Of a stretch of DNA of 39,648 bases, positions 31,045 to 39,648 are shown piece after piece. The notes below the pieces were generated by a model. The model was not told where the DNA came from. It ran no database searches and was given only the letters and a program-made list of their open reading frames with translations. The translations under genes and the position numbers were made by a program. The stretch is from the NCBI GenBank assembly GCA_001579985.1, contig LRSR01006135.1:1-39648 (forward strand). Direction: 5' to 3'. Each line of letters begins with the position of its first letter. The first letter of the stretch is position 1. The DNA is from Hypsibius dujardini (taxonomy: Eukaryota; Tardigrada; Eutardigrada; Parachela; Hypsibiidae).

Positions 31045-32367
31045 AGGGTCTTGCTGAAATGATTGAAAGTCTATTTTTATCTTTGTTTTATTTACAACTT
31101 ATAAACAACATTTCACTCGAATCTCTCGATATAGTCTCCGTTGCATTCAATGCACTTCTTCAACCGGGCCAGCGATTGCTTGAATATAAAAAAGCCATTC
31201 TTGGAGAGCTGGTTCAGCGCAGACGTCACTGCCTGGTTTAACTCTTTCTAATCCAAAAAAGTCCTGCCCTTCAGCATTTTCTTCAATTTGAGAAAAAGAA
31301 GAAAGTCGCACGGTGCAAGGTCGGGACTATAGGGTGGGTGAGGGAGAATGGCAATTTTCTTCTTTTTCAAAACTTTTCTTGTTAGTGCGAAGATATGACA
31401 GGAAGCGTTGTGTTGCAGCAAAAACAGCCCACGAGGTCCAATTTTGCGACGCTTTTGCCTAGTCTTTCTTACCAGCTTTATTAAACATTTGGTGATGTAA
31501 AAATGAGAGTTCACGGCCTTACGTTCTGGCAATGGAATGAATCTTGTGCGACAGTAGATTCCTTTATAGTCGAAGAAGACGACGAGAAGGGATTTCTTGA
31601 CGCTGCGCCCACGCCGCACGACTGTTGGCCTAGCCTGTCCAGGAGAAATTCAGTCCACCGACATCCGCTTCGTACGAGAGTCGTAGCAGTAGGACCATAT
31701 CTTATCTTCAATGATGATCCGTTTGAGACTGACTTCGGAATTTTTGTTAAACATCTCGAGCATCTGCTTCGAAAAGTCTTTGCGTGTTTAATTTTGGTTC
31801 TATGACAGCTTGTGCGGAACCCATCTGGCACAAACCTTCCTGAGTTTCAACTCTCGATGAAGAATAGCTTTTAAAGCTAAAGATTCAGTGCCACATTCCT
31901 GCTCCATCCACTCACATGATTAGCGAGAATTTTGCTTGATGAGTCGCTAAATATCGGAGACATTTACGGGCGTTACTGCAGTTGCGGGGCGTCCTGAAGA
32001 TGGTTGATCTTTCAAATCAATCTTTCCAGCCCGAATTTCACAAAAGTATCTCCAGACAGTTGCAATAGATGGAGCCAAGTCTCCAAAATTTAATTTCAAA
32101 CGGTAAAAACATTTAAAGGGGATTAATGATTTTTAAAATCATTGAAGACAACGCTTTGAATAGCTTAATTATCATGATGTATGATCGATCGACTGATTGT
32201 TTACGTTATTACAAGTGAGCTTTGCTATTGCGTTTGCCCATTGGCCAGTTGTTAGCCAGCCTAATTGAAACTTTTATTTCCTATTTCCAATACCTTACTG
32301 GTTCCAAATAAAATTTTGTCACCCATTATTTTTTTTAAATGAACTTTCAATCATTTGTAAAGACCCT
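31045..32367 (-). mobile_element. Mariner-type transposon relic
   Basis: About 1.32 kb, a normal mariner length. Imperfect terminal inverted repeats of about 28 bases read AGGGTCTT-then-AAATGATTGAAAGT at the left and the complement of GAAAGTTC-type sequence at the right. TA dinucleotides occur near both ends. The single transposase frame runs on the minus strand and is broken. Confidence 0.8.
31113..32090 (-). pseudogene. Mariner transposase, disabled
   Basis: Going along the minus strand, recognisable blocks are the N-terminal helix-turn-helix end (CEIRAGKIDLKDQPSSGRPA), EDKIWSYCYDSRTK with the first catalytic Asp, KSLLVVFFDYKGI, LLQHNASCH (where the second catalytic Asp of the usual HDNA is missing), HPPYSPDLAPCDF with the third Asp, and a C-terminal LARLKKCIECNGDYIERF. 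Several in-frame stops (for example before the DKIW block and after SVD) and frame changes show that it is inactive. The spacing and motifs are those of the DD34D mariner family. Confidence 0.82.
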
Positions 32368-32952
32368 AAAGACCTTTAATCAAAGCACATTTGCCTTGAA
32401 AACTTGTGGCTTAACTTTCGATAAAATTTGTTCATTTAAGTAGTTGTCAGGATTGGATCTCATTAAGGCAGTCAGCTGGCGAAGCTGGTTCCCTAACTTT
32501 CGACGGCCCAAAGAATCTCTGAAAATCGTGCAGGATTGTTTGGTGGGGGTAGAAGTGGGAGGGGGAGGTTAGGGAATTAAGGAAAAACACATCGCCGATA
32601 GTTTCGCTTTGATCCTTGAATTAAAATTGCCACCATTATTGAGTCTAGACACGTGGCGTCAACATTGTCCGATTTCTAAGTGGCCCCATTAATAACAATC
32701 GGCGCGACTCCTGTCAGCTTTAATGGCATAATCGGCATTCCTTATTACCGGGCAGAAGTGTGTCCATGCGTGTATCTACTCTCGTTCTTGTTTTCAGCCC
32801 TGAGTCAGTTCAGCTACTCTATCACTGGTCAGATAGGCGCATTCCTCAAGCTATGATTGCATACGTCCCGTACGCCATCTCGGGTAGTGGATCCCCGCTG
32901 ATCCTATGGAAATGCTGCCGTGTGTCGAGACGTCGAATTGAGGTTGCACCGC
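32368..32952. other. Intergenic DNA, no gene seen
   Basis: No supported gene. It lies between the mariner relic and the sharp start of the GPCR duplicate. Confidence 0.45.
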
Positions 32953-33174
32953 GGACCCGTAAGCGAGGGATATGTGGAGTATGAGGTATGGTTCTTTGTT
33001 GGACCATAACCGGAAAATGAGGATGTGGAAGAGTTGTGCGGCGACGGTCGCGCTGGCCACGAGCAAAGGGATTAAGTTTTGGGCATTGAATTGTTCGATG
33101 GAAACGGTGCAGATGGAATTATTACGGTCGGATGCGTTCAAAGAACCCGACAGGATAGATTCGTTAAACGACAT
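32953..33174 (-). pseudogene. Truncated duplicate of GPCR first exon
   Basis: An ATG at 33174 encodes a start closely matching the GPCR at 20748 (MSFNESILSGSLNASD), then TM1 (ASATVAAQLFHILIF) and the start of TM2 (YLILHISLAYG). Homology stops at 32953. The frame runs on into about 34 unrelated residues, so only one and a half membrane segments remain. Its upstream flank matches to about 33371. It keeps the CCC (32956-32958) that the longer copy has lost. Confidence 0.82.
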
Positions 33175-33371
33175 TTCGTAAGAAACATAGATTCTTGCGG
33201 TCAGAGAGTTTTGGAAGTTTCGAGGTCGACAGACAGTTTCGGAAAAGCAAACACATAAGCTCTAAGTTAATGTCGAGGTAACTTCTCCCCTTTTATACTG
33301 CAATTTTCCCACAGGCATTACCAATTTTATTTACAGATTGAAATGCGGGCAGATTGACAATTAGGTTTCCC

Positions 33372-33817
33372 AATCGAAAATTGCACTGCCTTATTGGCGT
33401 GTCTTTTATTAACCAATGGAAATGATTGAATAATTTATGGGAATTCCCCCAGGCCACATTCAAACCGAAAGCACAAAGTCGAAACCAACAGTGCCATAAT
33501 ATTAGACCGAGATTTGAGCTAAAGCGGTAAGGTGGCGAAGTTTGGGAAAGTCAAACGGAAGAAATATGAGATCCCATTTTTGTTGTCAACTTGCAGAGCG
33601 ATCTGCAAAAAAAGCAGAAAGCACGTTTCTTTACAAGCACTGAATGCAAAACCTCTGCTGAAAATAACTTATCAGCAATCGAAAGATTAAAATATGAAGT
33701 GGGAACTTCACGTACCGAGCAGGCAAAGGCGATTCGTTTTCGGCCGTTGGATCTAGCCAGCCTCCACACAGCAACAACAACAAAACGGGAACACAAATCT
33801 CTGATATCTCATAATAC
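33372..33817. other. Intergenic DNA, no gene seen
   Basis: Open frames overlap here on both strands but none has a recognised motif. Confidence 0.4.
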
Positions 33818-33819
33818 TA

Positions 33820-35228
33820 CACCTTTGGTCAGAGAAATCGCTACGCTCGATTTGTCAAGAGGCAGTTTGTTACCACAAGGCTGCAAGCTGTAAATAAATT
33901 GTTTTGATTTGAGGCGGAAATAGTTGGCCACAAGATTTCACTGTGCAATGCGCACGTGCGCACCACCGGTTTCACTCTGCTGATGAGAATATTCAATTCA
34001 CCGGAAAGAATGGGAAGACGTAAACCGTGAAACAAAGCATTGACAAATTAAAAAAAAAATTTAAAATTTAAACACCTAAAAAATAGAAAAAAAACAGGGA
34101 AAAAACATGCGCCAATGGACTCTCGGGTTGATTGAAAATCAGTAACTGGTTCGATATCCATCGGCTTGAATCACTTTTTCCAAACGCGCTTTCATGCAGG
34201 CATACAGTTTCAAACACAATTCTGGCGTGCAGTATTTATGCCAGAGTTGTGTGACAACATCCTGTAGTTCTTCTGAAATCTCTATTTCGCGCAGTAAAAA
34301 CTCAGCTTTTCTAATACCCCACACGTTCTCCATGGGGCTCAAATCTCCAAATAATGCTGAACCTTTAGGGTTTTAATTTTACCAAATACTTCAAGTCCTA
34401 CAATTTTTCAAGTGGCGTCGGTGCAGCAGACAGGGCCTTCCCGAGAGATAACTTCCCAAAACATTATCCCGCCACGCCGATTCGTTCCTTGAACTTGCGG
34501 AGCAAAATCATGACGGTTTTCCCCTGCTGGATGTAAATCTACACACGCAGTTCCAGGTGTTAATTTTTAAAATTATAGAGAGGTGTCAAACAAGGCATTG
34601 AACCGACCGGTCGTTCTGCCAACAGCCTGCAAAAAAAACAGTAACTGCAAAAACTGTAACAAAACCACTACCCAATCAATGAATCATCCGAAGTCACTTC
34701 ACTTTAGATGCAAACTTTGATTGAAACAGAATAACATTTCAATCAATCAATCTACTGTCTCAGCAAAGCAGCTCATCAACCAATCAATCGAGAGATTTCA
34801 CGGACCTTCCCCCTCCCACAGTCATCAAGGAAAAAGCGTAGTGCCCCTCGTCGTTTTTGCTGTAATAGCAATCCCGTTGATCCATCATAATTCTTACAGA
34901 CCCAAAAAGTCCAATAAAAATTATGCCCAAAGTTTTTCCCAATTTCGTTGTATGAATGTTTACTTCCGTAATGGAAAGCATGAACTGCTTTAACAATCTC
35001 ATTCGAAATTCTCATTCCCTGTGGCATTTCACTAAATTTACAGCGAAGTACATGAACAGTGGAAAATGTGCATTGTGCAGCATTTCATGTACTGCAGATT
35101 GCACATCTGGTCTTGTGGCCAACTGTTTTCGCCTCAAATCAAAGCACTCTTTTAATATAGCCTACCGCATTGCGGTAACAAATTGTCTCTTGACAAATCG
35201 AGCGTAGAGATTTTTCTGACCAAAGGTG
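33820..35228 (-). mobile_element. Tc1-type transposon with long inverted repeats
   Basis: 1409 bases, flanked by TA on both sides (33818-33819, 35229-35230). Terminal inverted repeats of about 130 bases (33820-33949 and 35097-35228) begin CACCTTTGGTCAG, pass through CTACGCTCGATTTGTCAAGA and TTTGATTTGAGGCG, and include GTTGGCCACAAGA; they differ by scattered changes. The transposase is on the minus strand and decayed. Long repeats with a subterminal conserved block resemble Tc1 families with extended inverted ends. Confidence 0.85.
34139..35027 (-). pseudogene. Tc1-type transposase, disabled
   Basis: The N-terminal DNA-binding part (35027-34776) has RISNEIVKAVHAFHYGSKHS, EIGKNFG and GRGKVREISRLIG, a Tc1-like paired helix-turn-helix. 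The middle is eroded, with a GIMFWEVISREGPVC block (Tc1 has G-I-M-V-W-G) in another frame. The C-terminus (34342-34139) keeps SPMENVWGIRKAE and LYACMKARLEKVIQADG. Stops and frame changes separate the parts and the catalytic triad is not intact. Confidence 0.75.
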
Positions 35229-35230
35229 TA

Positions 35231-37326
35231 ATACTCACATGGTTCAATAACAGACTAGTTGGTTGCATTTACGCAAAATGAAATGATATTTATGAATGTT
35301 TATGAGAACAAAAACAGCAGATTAACTTTTTCAACGCCAAGCCAAGCAAGACAAGTCTGAATTGAATTCCAAGTCTCAAACCAAGCCACGCGGTCTGCAC
35401 ACGAAACTTATTTCCCACGTCAGTTGAATACTTTCAAGGGATCTGGGGGAAACTCAAGGTGGAACGATGATGGCAAATGCGTGCTTTGAACAAGGCGGAA
35501 CATTTCAAAAATATAGCCTGTATTCGAGGCTAAATTGCGGAGGAAAGACAGGCTGGGCGCATCCAGCTTAGAAACAGGTTGATTTCAGCCCTTTTACAGG
35601 CTTATTACAGTCTCCAGCCTAGAATCTAGTCTGAGAGTTATCCGTAGGGGTGCTATCGCTGTTACCGTTTTCGGACGTCAAGATTGATTCAAATGAACCG
35701 GAACAAAGAGGTGTATGATGAAAGATTAGAGCGGGAATGATGGCGGATGATTGAATAATCTCAAAAGAACTGTGCGGACCAATAAAAAGTAAGAGTTCTC
35801 ATATTGTCACAAGTGACAGCAAGTGAAGTGAAATGTCGCTAAAAGAGTCGCTCAAATACTAGAGCCGTGAAAACAAAAAAGATGCGTAACGAAAGAGCCG
35901 TCTAATGAGTTTCGAATGTTTTGTATATTATATTTGAAGTAAAGGCACGTTGGCTGAAAGCACTTTACTACCTTCTCTGTTTTGTTTTAATTCTTCGATT
36001 TATTTCGCTTTTCCATGTAGTATACTTCTGTACGTTGTTAAAGTACTATTATAATCGTCGCCTAAATGAGACTGTTAGGAAAATAATTCTTCATGTATCA
36101 ATCGATTAAGACCAAACAATTGATTCTTCGTGACCGTTTCTCCCAACTTACTCACAAAGTCAGAACAACCCTCAAAATTCGTGTCCATAGACATGAAAAC
36201 AGCGACAAGCCTTTTCTCGCAAACACTTCTTTCGCGTTTAAAATCCAAATGTTTTTCGTCGTAGAAAACCTCTCCAACCCCAGAAAACCCCAGTGACTCT
36301 TTATGAGATGGTCCTGTGCGTTGAATAGATTAGAGAGATTTCGCAAACCGACATATCTCAATCTAACATAACATAAGACATACTGTATGTATATTCCCTT
36401 TTTTCGCAAACTGACTTAATCAAACAACATAACACACATCTTCAACACCAATTTAAACGACTTTTTTCATCGTTTTCTGAGTCTTTTCAGCTTATTCTGA
36501 CAATTTTGTTTCTCCGGAGAACATTTCCGACGATGTGCAGGTGCAGCGTGTACGGTTCAGCGTTGATTGATTGATATTCCCGGACCAAAAGGACTTTGAC
36601 AACTTGGCCGATTTTATGATGTTTTCCATTTTATTTTATTCCCCACGACTAAAATATATCCTTCTTATATCCTTACAATCCTTCAAAGATCTTAACTTTT
36701 CTTGCCAGGGGTGCACAATGAGGAATAAAGGAAATGGTTCCTGATATTCCGCGACAGATACGTGCATTTCCAGGTTACCAAAACTCCTTCCGATTAGATG
36801 CAATTTTTTACGCGAAATCGACGTAGCATACGGAAAACGGTAGCACGCATATCCAAAAAGTTATTTTCATGTCTATTCGAGTTCTTATGTTGGCGGGCAA
36901 AATCTCTTCATTATTTAATCAACTTTCAACCATTTTCGCTTCAATACTCTTGATTAATTTGACGGAATTCTGAGAGAATATTCATACTGAATGAGATGCA
37001 CTTTTATTAATGACTTGACATCTGTTGAGGAGGGGAAGAGTACCGCAGCAATCATCTCTCTAAAGACCTAATTATAAAGCACAGTGGTGATGATGATGAT
37101 GCCGGCGACCGAGGCCAAGCAGATAAGCAAGCACGGTGAGAGAGAAAGAGTCAGAGGAATGCGATGGGCGCGCACACGTGCCGTCGAACGAGAAGATGAT
37201 GCCATGGCATTATCTATTTGTTCTTTTTCATTCTCTAACACATACACACCATTCTGACCACTCTCTCACTCACTCAATGCGTTTCGACAGATTTAATGGA
37301 ACGCCTGCGTCTTTTCATCTAGAATC
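35231..37326. other. Intergenic DNA, no supported gene
   Basis: About 2.1 kb of AT-rich DNA in which I find no exon or named element. The far right holds a GATGATGATGATG run near 37088 and GAGAGAGAAAGAG words before the gene B promoter. Confidence 0.45.
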
Positions 37327-37558
37327 ACGAAAGAGAAAGAGCGTCAGTCAGTCTGCCGTCCTACAAAAAAAAACATAACTTTATCAGTAATTCACGCGTG
37401 ATTTACTGCGAAGGACTGTCAGTGGCGCCGCAAACCGGCACATAAAACGCGACGATCGCCACTCACAAAGATCTCGGACCAGTGCTCTTTTCACTTTCAC
37501 TTTCACTTTCCGAGAGAGAATTTTTTTCTTCTCTCTGTTAAGAAATTGATCTCACGCC
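37327..37558 (+). promoter_or_regulatory. Promoter and 5' UTR of Ly6-like gene B
   Basis: Nearly identical to 25108-25339, including CATAAAA (about 37441-37447), the CACTTT repeats and the GAGAGAGAA/TTCTCTCTG pair, differing at only a few positions by eye. Confidence 0.65.
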
Positions 37559-39560
37559 ATGCGACTAATTTGGATTACGACTCTGTTGTCTGCGGCTGCT
37601 TGGAAGGGTGAGAAGACAACCGTCGAGGGAAATTGTTCAAAGTTTCTTGTTTCAAAAATTAGAATTTTGCAGAAGCCGAAGCAATCCGATGCTTCTCCTG
37701 CGTCAGCAGTATTACCGGCGATTCCTTCTGCCGGAAAGTGTCCGTCAATGAGATTGTTGAGTGCCCCTTTGACTCAGCTTGGTGCACCGTTTTTATTCAC
37801 ATGAAGAACGGTAAGACTGCCAATTCTTCCAAGTCGATAATATACTTCATAAAACTCAACACCTATTCACACCCACAATTCTACATTTACTCTATACTAA
37901 TACTGATATGCGCATTCCTCTATTTCTGTTAAATATTGTTTAAATATTTTAGTTGGGATTATATATATACATATATATTTATATAAATATTACTAGTTTT
38001 CAAGTGAATTTATTTAGTGCTTTCTATCGGTAGGCGTCGTCCAAGTAAATCGCGGTTGTGGAGGTCAAGTCCAAAAATGGGGTTTCGGTCAGAATGAAGA
38101 GGAAATTGTCGCCCGAAAAGACTCCGAGGAGGATGAAGGGATGGCCTTGTACCAGTGCAAGGGCGACGGCTGCAACAACCTCGAGCCCGTGCCTGATCCC
38201 GAGTCCCCGTCGGATGTGGGCCTCGTGATCCGTCCGGTTCGTGAGTTCTCTGCTGGTCGGCAACGCGGACTCAGCAGCGGCGGTTATGGCGGCGGTCAAC
38301 CCAACAGTGCCTATCTCGCTGGACAAGCCTCGCAGAACAGCGCGTACAGTGGCGGTTCTTCCAGTCAGGAGGGTGGCTCCTCCTCCTCCAGCGGCAACGG
38401 CGGCGGCAGCAGTTCCAGCGGCGGGGACGGCGGACCAGTGTCCGGCGGAGGCGGAACCATCGTCGATAAACAAGGCACCAAGAAAGGTGGCAAAAGTAGC
38501 AGTGGCAACTCACAGGTGAGTCAAACGTGAAAATGGGGTGAAATAATTTAATGTTAATTAACTGTGTCTTTATTAATACGATGCAACTAACTAATTGTAA
38601 TTAAATAATTAATAATAATCGTGCAAGTTAAACTGACAATATTTAATTTAATAAACAGCATTTGCGTAGTCTGTATTAATTTCATTTGAAAATAGTCTTG
38701 GCTCTGCTTTGCTACTTGAAAAATGAGTACACGAGTCGATATTTGAGCGATGAGATGGATTTTAAAGATTTTCTAGCACAGTTCTCACTGGAATTTTCAA
38801 TTTGTTTTAACGATCCAAGATGTGGGAATTTACGTCCTTTCTTAACGGATCTGTTAGCACTTCATCATGATGGAATCGACTAAATTGATGAAACTATTGA
38901 ATTTCGCAGCTGAAAGTGAAGGGATTCCCTTGCGAAGCGAGAATCGTTTCGTACAAGATTCAATTTCGCAGCTGAAAGTGAAGGGATTCCCTTGCGAAGT
39001 GAGAATCGTGTCGTACAAGATTCAATTTCGAAATCAAAATAAAGCGGCTACAAAATCAAACACAATATCCGATTGTCAAATGTAAAAGCGGATTCAGGAT
39101 TCATTGGTGATTGGATTCTGTTGCGTATGTTTATTAGGAGAAACTCAACAAAAAATTCAAAAGAAGAGTAGATTTGGTGGCGGGCGTTAAACAAAGAAAA
39201 CGATTAATAAATGATTCATTTGGGGTTTTGCCCGTTCCGCCACAGGTGCTGTCAGAGTCGGACGATGATGAGGCATTGAAGCTGGCGGCGAAGAAAGCTG
39301 CGGAGGTGGCTCAACAGACCGCGACATCCAAACGAAAGCGACCGCGAACGACCGTCGCACCGACCACCGCGGAAGCCGATCTTGCAGAAGAAGATGCCGA
39401 GACGCCAGCCACACAGAAGAAAGTTGTTATCGTTATGACGACCCCAAAACCCACAAAAGCCCCAGTGACTGACGATGAGGAGGATGATGCGGCGTATCAA
39501 GCCAAGACCTCTACGACCAAGAAGCCAACACCGAAAGTCGTGATCGTCACTACTCCCAAG
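37559..39560 (+). CDS. Ly6/quiver-like three-finger secreted protein B (3' end outside window)
   Basis: Exons 37559-37607, 37673-37810, 38034-38515 and 39246-39560 are GT-AG, all in phase, 328 codons so far. The last ends at a GTAGC donor, so further exons lie to the right. Signal peptide and cysteine pattern are as in gene A (RCFSC, SFC, VEC, AWC, RGCGG, QCKGDGCNNL). Exon 3 continues into a Ser/Gly-rich tail of about 85 residues (GGYGGGQ, SSSSSGNGGGSSSSGGDGG) ending in KKGGKSSSGNSQ. Exon 4 is acidic then Thr/Lys-rich (RKRPRTTVAPTTAEADLAEE, VVIVMTTPKPTK). The two VVIV-TTPK repeats suggest a modular tail. Likely secreted; role unknown. Confidence 0.78.
38902..39025. repeat. 62-bp tandem duplication in Ly6-B intron 3
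   Basis: Two adjacent copies of a 62-base unit (TTTCGCAGCTGAAAGTGAAG start, TACAAGATTCAA end) differing at about three positions. Gene A intron 3 has a single diverged copy near 27391-27457. Confidence 0.88.
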
Positions 39561-39648
39561 GTAGCTTTTAAGCTTTTCCTTTGCCTTTCCTTTTTAATTC
39601 AAGAATCATCTACACTTTTTAAATTTGATTTGCCAAATTCACCAGTTT

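Noticed and set aside
38024-38473. 149-codon Ala/Thr-rich minus-strand frame
   Set aside because: Antisense of the Ser/Gly-rich exon 3 of Ly6-like gene B.
1-39648. A prokaryote-like operon, defence or biosynthetic system
   Set aside because: Genes are spliced, spaced and functionally unrelated; no clustered pathway is visible.

Overview
The window is nuclear DNA from an invertebrate animal. The evidence is spliced genes with GT-AG introns, animal protein families (GT92 glycosyltransferase, BLTP3/UHRF1BP1-type lipid-transfer protein, rhodopsin-like GPCR, Ly6/three-finger domain), AATAAA polyadenylation signals, and decayed mariner, Tc1, hAT-like and LTR elements. A GT92 gene plus compact introns would suit an ecdysozoan, perhaps a tardigrade, but that is an inference and no marker fixes the species.

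Layout. 1-3.4 kb: a satellite-like tandem repeat, a decayed duplicate of a first exon, then an intact two-exon GT92 glycosyltransferase on + (1104-3008). 3.4-3.7 kb: a LysM-like exon on -. 4.56-12.19 kb: the main gene, a bridge-like lipid transfer protein (BLTP3/SHIP164 family) on -. I resolve it into 21 exons whose phases all agree, giving 1216 codons plus stop; ten of its 20 introns carry CAGA/GTCT tetranucleotide arrays. 12.6-18.9 kb: no complete gene, but two families of short inverted-repeat elements, a GC-rich tandem repeat and a broken GPCR-like fragment. 18.9-20.75 kb: a three-exon rhodopsin-like GPCR on - with a one-base frameshift. 20.75-25.1 kb: repeats and a solo LTR. 25.1-29.3 kb: Ly6/quiver-like gene A on +, with an internally duplicated, chimeric exon and a small hAT-like insertion. 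29.3-37.3 kb: a mariner relic, a truncated duplicate of the GPCR first exon and a Tc1-type element with about 130-bp inverted repeats. 37.3 kb to the end: Ly6/quiver-like gene B on +, a paralogue of A with a nearly identical promoter, running off the right edge.

The genes do not form one pathway. The common theme is duplication and decay: a GT92 exon, the GPCR 5' part and the Ly6 gene each occur twice, and the paired copies allow events to be ordered (a GPCR base loss; a hAT-like insertion with an empty site in its sister copies). Exon limits were set by hand from splice consensus, reading phase and remembered family resemblance; no database search was run.
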